A DNA stretch of 64,000 nucleotides from Sulfuritortus calidifontis (GTDB taxonomy: Bacteria; Pseudomonadota; Gammaproteobacteria; Burkholderiales; Thiobacillaceae): contig NZ_AP018721.1 in assembly GCF_003967275.1 (NCBI RefSeq), forward strand, positions 992,001 to 1,056,000, in the 5' to 3' direction. A program made the translations under genes and the position numbers. The notes below the pieces were generated by a model. That model saw nothing but the letters and a program-made list of their open reading frames with translations, was not told the origin of the DNA and searched no databases. This document shows, piece by piece, positions 1 to 10,165 of the stretch; position 1 is the stretch's first letter; each line of letters opens with the position of its first letter.

Positions 1-1
1 A

Positions 2-1924
2 GGCAAGATCGTCGAGGTGCTGCAGCGGGCCAATGTCCACGTAGTGGGCCGCTTCTACCGGGAACACGGCCATCAGTGGGTGCGGGCGGAGAACCCCAAG
101 ATCAACCAGGACATCGTGGTCATCGCCGGCGAGGAGATGCAGGCCAAACAGGGCCAGGTGGTCACGGTGGAGGTGGTCGAGCAGCCGACCAAGCACAGCC
201 CGCCCATGGGCCGCATCATCGAGGTGTTGGGCAACTATGCCGATCCCGGCATGGAGATCGAGATCGCCTTGCGCAAGCACGAGCTGCCGTTCGAGTTTTC
301 CAAGGCAACCCTGGCCCAGGCGCGCAAACTGCCCAAGGGGGTGTCGCAGACCGATCTCGGGGCCGGGCGCGAGGACGTGCGCCATCTGCCGTTGGTCACC
401 ATCGACGGCGAGGACGCGCGCGACTTCGACGATGCGGTCTATTGCGAAGCGCTCGGCCGCGGTGGCTACAAGCTCTATGTCGCCATCGCCGACGTTTCGC
501 ATTACGTGCGGCCGGGCGAGCCGCTCGACCGCGATGCCTACGAGCGCGGCACCTCGGTCTATTTCCCGCGCCGGGTGATCCCGATGCTGCCGGAGGAGTT
601 GTCCAACGGCCTGTGCTCGCTCAATCCCCAGGTCGACCGTCTGTGCATGATGTGCGAGATGGAGATCAGCACGGCCGGCAACATCAAGCAGTATCGGTTC
701 TACCCGGCGGTGATGCACTCCAAGGCCCGGCTCACCTACAACCTGGTCTGGAGCTGGCTCTCGGGCGAGGCCGCGCCGAGCAAGGAACAGGCCTGGCTGC
801 TGCCGCACCTGCAGGATCTGTACAAGCTGTTCAAGACCCTGCTCAAGGCGCGCTGGGTGCGCGGCGCCATTGACTTCGAGACGGTCGAGACCAAGATGGT
901 GTTCGACGCGCAAGGTAAGATCGCCAATATCGTGCCGACCACGCGCAACGACGCGCACCGGGTGATCGAGGAGTGCATGCTGGCGGCCAACGTCTGTGCC
1001 TCCGACTTCCTGCAAAGCCGCAAGCACCCGGCGCTCTACCGCGTGCACGAAGGACCGACGCCGGAGAAGCTCAAGGCCTTGCGCGAATTCCTGGCCGAGT
1101 TCGGGTTCTCCCTGGGCGGCGGCGACGAACCGCACGCCAAGGATTACGCCGAGCTGCTCAACCGGATCAAGGGCCGACCCGACGAGCAGTTGTTGCAGAC
1201 GGTGATGCTGCGTTCGCTCAAGCAGGCCATGTACAGCCCGGACAATGTCGGCCACTTCGGCCTGGCCTACGAGTCCTATACCCATTTCACCTCGCCCATT
1301 CGCCGCTACCCCGATCTTTTGGTGCACCGGGCGATCAAGGCCTGCCTCAACAACGAGCACTACCAGCCGGGCAATTGGGAGGCCATCGGCCTGCACTGCT
1401 CGACCACCGAACGCCGGGCCGACGAGGCCAGCCGCGACGTGGTGAACTGGCTCAAGTGCTACTACATGCAGGACCGCATCGGCGAGGAATACGACGGCGT
1501 GATCTCCGGCGTTACCGGCTTCGGCATCTTCGTCGCTCTGAACGACGTCTTCGTCGAGGGTCTGGTCCACGTCTCCGACCTCGGGCAAGACTACTTCCAC
1601 TTCGACCAGGCCCGCCACCAGATGCTGGGCGAGCGCACCAGCAAGCGCTACCGCCTGGGCGATGCCGTGCGCATCCGGGTGATCCGGGTCGACCTCGACT
1701 CGGCCAAGATCGATTTCACCCTGGTGCAGGAGACGCGCGCGGCCAGGGCCACAGAGGCCAAGCCGGAGGCCGCCGAGTCCGCGCCGGCCAAAGCAAAGCC
1801 GAAGAAGGCCGCCAAGCCGGCAGCAAAGGCCAAGGCGCCAGCCGATAAAAAATCCTCGGCCGCCAAAAAGCCCGCGGCCGCGAAGCCGTCGGCGGCCGGC
1901 AAGAAATCGGGTAAGGCAAAATGA
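2..1924 (+). CDS. rnr: Ribonuclease R (5' end cut off by window)
   Basis: This is a processive 3'-5' exoribonuclease that degrades structured RNA and takes part in RNA quality control. The reading frame is open from the first bases of the window, so the N-terminal cold-shock part is missing. The RNB catalytic motif DGEDARDFDDAV, with its metal-binding aspartates, is at about nt 404-439. An S1 RNA-binding domain (GVISGVTGFGIFVAL) is at about nt 1498-1720. The last ~60 residues are an Ala/Lys-rich tail, as is usual for RNase R and probably an RNA- or ribosome-binding extension. The stop codon overlaps the rlmB start (ATGA), so the two are translationally coupled, a common proteobacterial pairing. 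Confidence 0.96.
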   Translation, partial: GKIVEVLQRANVHVVGRFYREHGHQWVRAENPKINQDIVVIAGEEMQAKQGQVVTVEVVEQPTKHSPPMGRIIEVLGNYADPGMEIEIALRKHELPFEFSKATLAQARKLPKGVSQTDLGAGREDVRHLPLVTIDGEDARDFDDAVYCEALGRGGYKLYVAIADVSHYVRPGEPLDRDAYERGTSVYFPRRVIPMLPEELSNGLCSLNPQVDRLCMMCEMEISTAGNIKQYRFYPAVMHSKARLTYNLVWSWLSGEAAPSKEQAWLLPHLQDLYKLFKTLLKARWVRGAIDFETVETKMVFDAQGKIANIVPTTRNDAHRVIEECMLAANVCASDFLQSRKHPALYRVHEGPTPEKLKALREFLAEFGFSLGGGDEPHAKDYAELLNRIKGRPDEQLLQTVMLRSLKQAMYSPDNVGHFGLAYESYTHFTSPIRRYPDLLVHRAIKACLNNEHYQPGNWEAIGLHCSTTERRADEASRDVVNWLKCYYMQDRIGEEYDGVISGVTGFGIFVALNDVFVEGLVHVSDLGQDYFHFDQARHQMLGERTSKRYRLGDAVRIRVIRVDLDSAKIDFTLVQETRAARATEAKPEAAESAPAKAKPKKAAKPAAKAKAPADKKSSAAKKPAAAKPSAAGKKSGKAK

Positions 1925-2655
1925 GCGGGCGTACCCAGATATACGGTTTTCATGCCATCCTCGCCCGTCTGCGCCATCACCCCGAGGGCATCCACGTCAT
2001 CTACCTCGACCAGAGTCGGCGCGACAAGCGGGCGCGCGACCTGATCAAGGCAGCCGAGGAGCGCCAGGTCAAGCTGGTTGCGGTCGAGGCCGCGCGGATC
2101 GACGAGATGGCCAAGGGCGGCCGCTCCCAGGGGGTGGTGGCCCAGGTCGATCCGGTGCGGCTGGCCAGCCATCTGGACGACGTGCTGGAGGCGTTGACCG
2201 AGCCGGCCCTGCTGCTGGTGCTCGACGGCGTCACCGATCCCCACAACCTGGGTGCCTGCCTGCGCTCGGCCGATGCCTTCGGCGCCCACGCCGTGCTGGC
2301 GCCCAAGGACCGCGCCGCCGGCCTCAACGCCACGGCGGTCAAGGCGGCGAGCGGGGCGGCCGAGAGCGTGCCCTACATCACCGTGACCAACCTGGCTCGT
2401 ACCCTGCGTGAGCTGAAAGCGCGGGATATCCTGGTGGTCGGCGCCGATGCCGAAGGCGCGGCGACCATGAACGAGGTCGATTTCAAGGGCGCTGTGGCCC
2501 TGGTGCTGGGGGCGGAGGGCGAGGGCCTGCGCCGGCTCACCCGAGAGAACTGCGATGTCCTGGCCCGCATCCCCATGTTCGGCCAGGTCGAAAGCCTCAA
2601 CGTCTCGGTCTCGGCCGGCGTCTGTCTGTACGAGGCGCGACGCCAGAGGACCTGA
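1921..2655 (+). CDS. rlmB: 23S rRNA (guanosine-2251-2'-O)-methyltransferase
   Basis: This SPOUT-family enzyme 2'-O-methylates G2251 in the P-loop of 23S rRNA. The protein is 244 aa, the normal length. The N-terminal substrate-binding domain begins GRTQIYGFHAILARL. The SpoU motifs follow: VTDPHNLGACLRSADAFGAH (motif 1), LVLGAEGEGLRRL (motif 2) and IPMFGQVESLNVSVSAGVCL (motif 3, knot). The start is fixed by the four-base overlap with rnr, and its stop overlaps the next start (TGATG). Confidence 0.96.
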   Translation: MSGRTQIYGFHAILARLRHHPEGIHVIYLDQSRRDKRARDLIKAAEERQVKLVAVEAARIDEMAKGGRSQGVVAQVDPVRLASHLDDVLEALTEPALLLVLDGVTDPHNLGACLRSADAFGAHAVLAPKDRAAGLNATAVKAASGAAESVPYITVTNLARTLRELKARDILVVGADAEGAATMNEVDFKGAVALVLGAEGEGLRRLTRENCDVLARIPMFGQVESLNVSVSAGVCLYEARRQRT

Positions 2656-3209
2656 TGACCATGGATACGCGCGAGGCCTGGTCCCTGATCAACGGCGCCG
2701 AGCTGCTGCACGGCCGGACCGAGATCGAGCTGACCCTCGATCGCCTGGCCGGCCAGATCACCGCTGCCCTGGCCGACGAGTGCCCGCTGGTGCTGTGCAT
2801 CATGGGCGGCGGCGTGGTTTTCGCCGGCGAACTGCTGCCGCGCCTGGGTTTTCCCCTGGAATTCGACTACCTGCATGCCACCCGCTATCGCGGCGGCCTG
2901 TGCGGCGGTGAGATCGAATGGGCGGTGCTGCCGCGCACCCCGGTCGCCGGTCGGGTTGTGCTGGTGCTGGATGACATCCTGGACGAGGGCCATACCCTGG
3001 CCGCGACCAAGGCCAAGCTCCTGGAAATGGGCGCGGCGCGGGTCGAGATCGCCGTCCTGACCGAAAAGCTGCTGGATCACGACAAGCCGGTGGCGCCGGA
3101 CTATGTCGGCCTGCGCCTGCCCAATCGTTTTGTCTTTGGCATGGGCATGGACGTCCACGGCATGTGGCGCAACCTGCCCGCGATCTACGCCATGAAGGAG
3201 AAGGACTAA
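2655..3209 (+). CDS. hpt: Hypoxanthine-guanine phosphoribosyltransferase
   Basis: This is a purine salvage enzyme that transfers phosphoribose from PRPP to hypoxanthine or guanine. The 184-aa protein carries the PRPP-binding motif VLVLDDILDEGHTL at about residues 97-110 and a flexible-loop region in its first half. It overlaps both rlmB upstream and the phosphorylase downstream (TAATG). The neighbouring phosphorylase probably releases hypoxanthine from methylthioinosine, and this enzyme could recapture it. That functional link is inference from the gene order. A xanthine-preferring enzyme cannot be excluded from sequence alone. Confidence 0.9.
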   Translation: MTMDTREAWSLINGAELLHGRTEIELTLDRLAGQITAALADECPLVLCIMGGGVVFAGELLPRLGFPLEFDYLHATRYRGGLCGGEIEWAVLPRTPVAGRVVLVLDDILDEGHTLAATKAKLLEMGAARVEIAVLTEKLLDHDKPVAPDYVGLRLPNRFVFGMGMDVHGMWRNLPAIYAMKEKD

Positions 3210-3994
3210 TGCTCGCAATCATCGGTGGCACCGGCCTGACCAAGCTGTCGGGCATGAATATCACCCACCGCCAGGTCATTCGCACGCCTTATGGCGAGCC
3301 CTCGGGTGCGCTGACCTTCGGCGACCTTGACGGCCACAAGGTGATCTTCCTCGCCCGTCACGGCTATGGCCACACCATCCCGCCCCATCTGGTGAATTAC
3401 CGGGCCAACCTCTGGGCCCTGCATTGCCAGGGGGTCACCCATGTCGCCTCGGTGGCGACGGTGGGCGGTATCCACCCCGATCTGCGCCCTGGCCGGCTGG
3501 TGGTGCCGGACCAGATCATTGACTACACCCACGGCCGGGAGACCACCTTCTCGGTGCCGGGCGAGCAGCCGGTCACCCATATCGACTTCACCTGGCCCTA
3601 TTGCCCGGACATGCGCGCGCGCTGCATTTCCGTTCTCAAGCGATTGAACGAGGACTTCATCGACGGCGGTACCTATGCCGCGGTACAGGGCCCGCGTCTG
3701 GAGACCAAGGCCGAGATCGATCGCCTGGAGCGCGACGGCGCCCACATGGTCGGCATGACCGGCATGCCCGAGGCCGCCCTGGCCCGAGAGATCGGCCTTT
3801 GCTATGCCGCCATCGGGGTGTCCGCCAACTGGGCGGCCGGCCGCGGCGACAGCGCCGGCGGCATCTCGCCCGAGACGATCGAGGCCAACTTGGCGGCCGT
3901 CATGGGCCGGGTGCGCAACGTGCTCAAGGGCTTGGCCTGTATGAGCTACGGCGAGACCGTGCCGCCGGTACCGGACGGGGTTTGTTCCGTTTAA
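3209..3994 (+). CDS. mtiP: S-methyl-5'-thioinosine (or thioadenosine) phosphorylase
   Basis: This is a PNP/MTAP-family phosphorylase, 261 aa. It begins MLAIIGGTGL and contains RHGYGHTIPPH and VGMTGMPEAALARE, the phosphate and methylthioribose pocket motifs. MTAPs have an Asp-x-Asp pair after the last motif (TDYD in the human enzyme) that reads the 6-amino group of adenine. Here the matching segment is SANWAAGRGD, with Asn and Ala. From family knowledge that change favours a 6-oxopurine, so I call methylthioinosine phosphorylase rather than MTAP. The ATG at 3209 overlaps the hpt stop; an in-frame start at 3164 lies inside hpt and is less likely. Confidence 0.85.
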   Translation: MLAIIGGTGLTKLSGMNITHRQVIRTPYGEPSGALTFGDLDGHKVIFLARHGYGHTIPPHLVNYRANLWALHCQGVTHVASVATVGGIHPDLRPGRLVVPDQIIDYTHGRETTFSVPGEQPVTHIDFTWPYCPDMRARCISVLKRLNEDFIDGGTYAAVQGPRLETKAEIDRLERDGAHMVGMTGMPEAALAREIGLCYAAIGVSANWAAGRGDSAGGISPETIEANLAAVMGRVRNVLKGLACMSYGETVPPVPDGVCSV

Positions 3995-4037
3995 TAACTA
4001 TTTGTTTATAAAGATAAAATATTTTCTGCGCCTGGTC

Positions 4038-4064
4038 TAAAGTTTTCCTGGGCGGCTCCGATAA
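4038..4064 (+). promoter_or_regulatory. Sigma28 (FliA) promoter of first flagellin
   Basis: TAAAGTTT (4038-4045), an 11-nt spacer and TCCGATAA (4057-4064) match the flagellar sigma28 consensus TAAAGTTT-N11-GCCGATAA at 15 of 16 positions. The predicted start of transcription is near 4072, giving a ~95-nt leader before the flagellin ATG. That leader contains a small hairpin (GGGGA 4127-4131, TCCCC 4136-4140). The 170-bp gap after mtiP holds no gene. Confidence 0.88.
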
Positions 4065-4167
4065 ATGAGCTGACGGCGTCTCTTCCGGTATTGGGAGGGG
4101 TGCTGTTTCAGTCCTTTTATCCCATAGGGGAAGAATCCCCTGATCCACCTTAGAAAAGGAGCTTGTC

Positions 4168-5145
4168 ATGGGCGTAGGTGATATTTCTCTGACCGCTGCA
4201 ATGCGGTCTAACCTCGCAAGTCTGCAACAAACCTCAACCTTTATGGCGCGTACCCAGGAGCGTCTGTCGACCTTCAAGAAGGTGAACAGCGCTCTGGACA
4301 ACCCGGGCAGCTACTTTACTGCCCGGGCCAACAATCAGCGTGCTGATCTGTTGAACGGCTTGAAGGACAACATCGGTCAGGCCATTCAGACCATCAAGTC
4401 GGCGGACAACACTGTGAAGGGTATCACTACCCTGATCGAAAACCTTCGGGCCCAGATCAACAGTGCCCGGACGGCGCGTACCCAGACCGGCTCCGCCGCA
4501 TTGATGCGCGGTGTCGCTTCCGGTATGGCTCAGCTGTACAAGCAGATCGACAACCTGCGTCGTGATGCTGGCTACAACGGTGTCTCCCTGCTGTCCAGCG
4601 GCGTGGCGATGAAGATCAACTTCAACGAAAATGCCACCACCAGCCTGAAGTTCTCTGGCTTTGCCGGTACTCTGAGCGGCCTGGGCCTCATCACCAGCGG
4701 CGCCTCCATGGGCACTGGCAACCAGGTTGTCAGTGGTGCAACTGCCGGTGAGATCGCCACTGCGCTTTACACCGAGTTCAAGGTTGGCTATGTGGACGTC
4801 GACGGTACGACCAAGACTGCCACGATCAACTTCAGCTCTGCCACCTTCACCGGTACTGCGGGCGATACCCGCCTGGAGCGTCTGGAGAGTTCGCTGAACC
4901 TGGCTTTGAGCCGGCTGCAGAAGGAATCGTCTACGCTGGCCGCCAACCTGAGCATCTTGACCGCCCGTGAGACCTTCATCACGGATACGGTCAATACTCT
5001 GGTCGAGGGTGCCAACAAGCTGACTGCGGCTGATACCAACGAGGAAGGCGCGAACATGCTGCTCTTGCAGACCCGCCAGTCTCTGGGTGTCACCTCCTTG
5101 AGCTTGGCCTCTCAGTCGGCGCAGTCGATTCTGAGGTTGTTCTAA
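4168..5145 (+). CDS. fliC: Flagellin, copy 1 (sigma28-driven)
   Basis: This is a filament subunit of 325 aa. It has the conserved N-terminal D0/D1 helices (MGVGDISLTAAMRSNLASL; ALDNPGSYFTARANNQRADL) and the C-terminal D0 end (SLASQSAQSILRLF). The centre, about residues 165-235, is short and variable, as expected of surface-exposed D2/D3. The sequence style, with DNP-x-YF-x-ARANNQRADL and no long outer domains, resembles alphaproteobacterial flagellins more than typical betaproteobacterial FliC. Residues after LST are FKKVN where copy 2 has GNRVN, so the usual Gly is replaced by Phe. A strong ribosome site (AAAGGAG) precedes the ATG. Ser/Thr residues in the centre are candidate sites for pseudaminic acid. 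Confidence 0.95.
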   Translation: MGVGDISLTAAMRSNLASLQQTSTFMARTQERLSTFKKVNSALDNPGSYFTARANNQRADLLNGLKDNIGQAIQTIKSADNTVKGITTLIENLRAQINSARTARTQTGSAALMRGVASGMAQLYKQIDNLRRDAGYNGVSLLSSGVAMKINFNENATTSLKFSGFAGTLSGLGLITSGASMGTGNQVVSGATAGEIATALYTEFKVGYVDVDGTTKTATINFSSATFTGTAGDTRLERLESSLNLALSRLQKESSTLAANLSILTARETFITDTVNTLVEGANKLTAADTNEEGANMLLLQTRQSLGVTSLSLASQSAQSILRLF

Positions 5146-5172
5146 ACAACGCATAGGTAGTTTGATGCGTGA

Positions 5173-5207
5173 CGGGTGAAATCCAGCAATGGGTTTCACC
5201 CGGTTTT
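5173..5207 (+). terminator. Intrinsic terminator after flagellin copy 1
   Basis: Nine-bp perfect arms CGGGTGAAA (5173-5181) and TTTCACCCG (5194-5202) are followed by GTTTT. The stem lies 27 nt after the flagellin stop and just before the next start, so it may attenuate rather than stop transcription. Confidence 0.7.
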
Positions 5208-5222
5208 GCCTAGGAGTAGGCC

Positions 5223-5711
5223 ATGGCTAACTCCCAAGTGAATGCCCTAGATAGCAGTTACACCTCTTATATCAGTTCGGCGCCTGCCGGGCAGTCCAAC
5301 TCGCCGCGCCAGGGGCATGTTGTGCCAGAAGCGGCCAACGGGTCGCAGCCTGTCGGCTCCAGCCAGGTAAACATCAGCCAGGAGGCGCGTGATCGTCTGC
5401 AGGGCGAGGCATCCGCCCGCGATGTGAAGACCGCGATCGGCCAGCGCCTGAGCCAGATGAAAGAGGCCCTGACCGAGATCGTGAAGCAATATCCGCCCTA
5501 TTCGGTCGAAGACCGTCGCCGTGTGGCGTACTTGCAGCTTTTCAGCGGCCTGAGGAAAGAGATCGAGGCGCTGACTGCTCCCCTTGGCCAGAGTGTGGAA
5601 CAATCGGCCAAGGCCGCGGCTCAAGTGCCCGTTCTGGATCCGGTCAAGGCCAGCGACCAGGAGGTCGTGGCGGCGGTGCGTTCGGTTGAGCAGGCCCTGA
5701 GGGCGGCTTGA
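5223..5711 (+). CDS. Flagellar-locus hypothetical protein
   Basis: This is a 162-aa protein I do not recognise. A Ser/Gln-rich, probably disordered N-terminus (about residues 1-60) contains VNISQEARDRL, a short motif of the type seen in FlgM and other small flagellar proteins. It is followed by a mainly helical region (residues 65-160) including QYPPYSVEDRRRVAYLQLFSGLRKEIEAL. There is no signal peptide or membrane segment. It lies between two flagellins with a good ribosome site (TAGGAG) 7 nt before the ATG. A flagellin-associated chaperone, export or FlaG-like role is possible but unproven. Confidence 0.75.
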   Translation: MANSQVNALDSSYTSYISSAPAGQSNSPRQGHVVPEAANGSQPVGSSQVNISQEARDRLQGEASARDVKTAIGQRLSQMKEALTEIVKQYPPYSVEDRRRVAYLQLFSGLRKEIEALTAPLGQSVEQSAKAAAQVPVLDPVKASDQEVVAAVRSVEQALRAA

Positions 5712-5807
5712 CCTTAAGTCTTCTATCGGCCCGGACACATGGGTAGCCTGGGTCGATAGGCTGTTTATTGCCACCGATTGCGGTGTGTGTCTGCATCATC
5801 AGGCCTA

Positions 5808-5824
5808 CCGGCAAAAATTGCCGG
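5808..5824. repeat. Perfect inverted repeat in flagellin intergenic region
   Basis: CCGGCAA (5808-5814) and TTGCCGG (5818-5824) form 7-bp perfect arms around AAA. No T-run follows, so it is more likely a protein-binding site or mRNA hairpin than a terminator. It sits in the 444-bp non-coding gap 5712-6155 before flagellin copy 2. The only other structures I see in that gap are the two 11-bp direct repeats and the sigma54 promoter. Confidence 0.5.
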
Positions 5825-5937
5825 CAAGCCATCAGAATTTGCCTTTCCTTTTCCCTGTTCAAATCAAATTTGGCCCGCTGGGGGTGTCGGTGCCGCTCGG
5901 TGCCGCCATGCCCGGCAACGCCGGCCAATCGGAAGTC

Positions 5938-5986
5938 GGTAATTTCCCGAATTCATAGGCCGCTCGGCCAAAAAGGGTAATTTCCC
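5938..5986. promoter_or_regulatory. Paired 11-bp direct repeats upstream of the sigma54 promoter
   Basis: GGTAATTTCCC occurs at 5938-5948 and again at 5976-5986, 38 bp apart, about 65-115 bp upstream of the -24/-12 promoter. The first copy sits in an imperfect dyad (TCGGTAATTTCCCGA) and the second in GGGTAATTTCCCC. The spacing and position suit enhancer sites for a sigma54 activator of the FleQ/FlrC/NtrC type. That role is inference. Confidence 0.5.
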
Positions 5987-6051
5987 CTGTCCGGGCGGCT
6001 TGTTCGGGCGAGGGGCTGGCACGTCCCCCCGTTATGGGCAAAAAAGTATCT

Positions 6052-6067
6052 GGCACACAGCTTGCTT
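6052..6067 (+). promoter_or_regulatory. Sigma54 (RpoN) promoter of second flagellin
   Basis: TGGCACA (6052-6058), a 4-nt spacer (CAGC) and TTGCT (6063-6067) match the -24/-12 consensus TGGCACG-N4-TTGCW, with the essential GG and GC 12 bp apart. Transcription would begin near 6078, leaving a ~78-nt leader before flagellin copy 2. Confidence 0.88.
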
Positions 6068-6155
6068 TTACCTGGTCGCAATCAATGGGTCGTGTCCCGG
6101 AGGGGCGCGTTAGGCCAAGAACTGGTATGGCTGGATCTTGTGAAAGGAGTCCAAG

Positions 6156-7139
6156 ATGGGTGTCGGTGATATTGCCCTGACCACAGCAATGCGGTCGAAT
6201 TTGGTGAGCTTGCAGCAAACCACGGAGTTGATGGGGCGGACCCAGCAGCGCTTGTCGACGGGAAATCGAGTGAATACCGCACTGGATAACCCAGCCAACT
6301 ACTTTATCGCCCGGGCGAATAACCAGCGCGCGGATCTTCTGAATGGCCTCAAGGACAACATCGGTCAGGCCATCCAGACGATCAAACAGACGGACAATAC
6401 CGTCAAGAGCATCACGACCCTGATCGAAAACCTGCGGGCACAGATCGCGACAGCCCGTACGGCGCGGACCCAAGTCGGCTCCGCAGCGCTGATGCGTGGT
6501 ATCGCCAGTGGCATGGCCAATATCTACAAGCAGATCGACAATCTGCGGCTCGATTCGACCTATAACGGCATCAGCCTGATGTCGAGTGGCGTGGCGATGA
6601 AAATCAACTTCAACGAGAACGCCACCACATTCCTGAAGTTCAGTGGCTTCGCCGGTACGCTGAGCGGTCTGGGGCTGATAACAAGCGGAAACGGCTTGGG
6701 TACGGCGAACGGCGTAATCAGCGGTAGAACTGCTGGGCAGATTGCAACCGTAATCTATACGGGTGGATTCGATGTCGCCTATGTCAACAGTGCGGGCGGA
6801 ATTAGCTCGCAGTCCGTCAACTTCAGTTCGGCGACCATGACAGGTACCGCAGGCGATATTCGTTTCGAGCGAATGGAGAGTTCGCTGAACATCGCTCTGG
6901 CCAAGTTGCAGAAGGAATCGACCACATTGGCGGCCAATCTGAGCATTCTGACCACGCGCCAGGTCTACATTACCGATACGGTCAATACCCTGACCGAGGG
7001 TGCGACCAAGCTGACGGTGGCCGATACCAACGAGGAAGGCGCGAACATGCTGCTCTTGCAGACGCGCCAGTCCCTGGGCGTCACCTCCCTGAGCCTGGCT
7101 TCCCAGTCGGCCCAGTCCATCCTGAGGCTGTTCGGCTAA
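6156..7139 (+). CDS. fliC: Flagellin, copy 2 (sigma54-driven)
   Basis: This is a second filament protein of 327 aa. By eye it is nearly identical to copy 1 over the N-terminal ~160 and C-terminal ~90 residues and diverges in the centre, about 175-235. It retains canonical LSTGNRVNTALDNP and ends SLASQSAQSILRLFG. AAAGGAG lies upstream of the ATG. The paralogue has a sigma54 promoter while copy 1 has a sigma28 promoter, so the two should be made at different stages or under different conditions. It is followed by flbT and flaF, which probably control its synthesis. Confidence 0.95.
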   Translation: MGVGDIALTTAMRSNLVSLQQTTELMGRTQQRLSTGNRVNTALDNPANYFIARANNQRADLLNGLKDNIGQAIQTIKQTDNTVKSITTLIENLRAQIATARTARTQVGSAALMRGIASGMANIYKQIDNLRLDSTYNGISLMSSGVAMKINFNENATTFLKFSGFAGTLSGLGLITSGNGLGTANGVISGRTAGQIATVIYTGGFDVAYVNSAGGISSQSVNFSSATMTGTAGDIRFERMESSLNIALAKLQKESTTLAANLSILTTRQVYITDTVNTLTEGATKLTVADTNEEGANMLLLQTRQSLGVTSLSLASQSAQSILRLFG

Positions 7140-7146
7140 GGGCAGC

Positions 7147-7166
7147 GGCGGGCCGTCAGGCCCGCC
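7147..7166 (+). terminator. GC-rich hairpin after flagellin copy 2
   Basis: GGCGGGCC (7147-7154), loop GTCA, and GGCCCGCC (7159-7166) form a strong 8-bp stem 7 nt after the flagellin stop. There is no T-tract, so it probably stabilises the abundant flagellin mRNA 3' end or partly attenuates transcription into flbT. Confidence 0.5.
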
Positions 7167-7229
7167 ACCTAGGGTCTGATGGGTTTCGTTCCGTCAGTTC
7201 TTCCTGGACCTCTTGGGTAGGATTGAACC

Positions 7230-7608
7230 GTGCCGCTTAAGATCATTTTGAAGCCACACGAGAAGATATTCCTGGCGGGCGCCGTGATTGAGAATGGCAG
7301 CACCCGGGCCAGCTTTACGGTCCTCAACGACGCGGCCATCCTGCGCGAGAAGGACATTCTCACCGAGGCAAAGGCCGATACGCCCTGCAAGCTCGCTTAT
7401 TTCCTGGTGCAACTGATGTACATGGACGGCGAGAACGCTGCCGGGTATCAGGAACGTTTTGCCGTTCTGGCGCGGGAGATCGCGGCGGCGGACCCGAACA
7501 CGGCAGAATTGCTGAACGAAATCGCGCAGATGGTCCTGCAACAGAAGTATTATCCTGCTCTACGACTGGCGAACCAGCTGATTGCTTATGAAAAAGGGCT
7601 GACCGAGC

Positions 7609-7628
<20 letters not shown>
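7230..7628 (+). CDS. flbT: Flagellar biosynthesis regulator FlbT
   Basis: This is a 132-aa FlbT-family protein (MPLKIILKPHEKIFLAGAVI; DILTEAKADTPCKLAYFLVQ; MYMDGENAAGYQERF). In Caulobacter, FlbT binds the 5' leader of flagellin mRNA and limits its translation until the hook is complete. In other Alphaproteobacteria it can act positively. It starts at a GTG with a weak upstream GGTAGGA site and overlaps flaF by 20 nt. The family is typical of Alphaproteobacteria, so its place next to alphaproteobacterial-style flagellins suggests the module moved as a unit. Confidence 0.9.

Positions 7629-10164
<2,536 letters not shown>

Positions 10165-10165
<1 letters not shown>

Noticed and set aside
3995-4037. 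An intrinsic terminator after mtiP
   Set aside because: The region is AT-rich but I find no stem followed by a T-run.
6018-6036. TGGCACG at 6018-6024 as a second sigma54 promoter
   Set aside because: No TTGC-type -12 element follows at the required spacing; the site at 6052 is complete.
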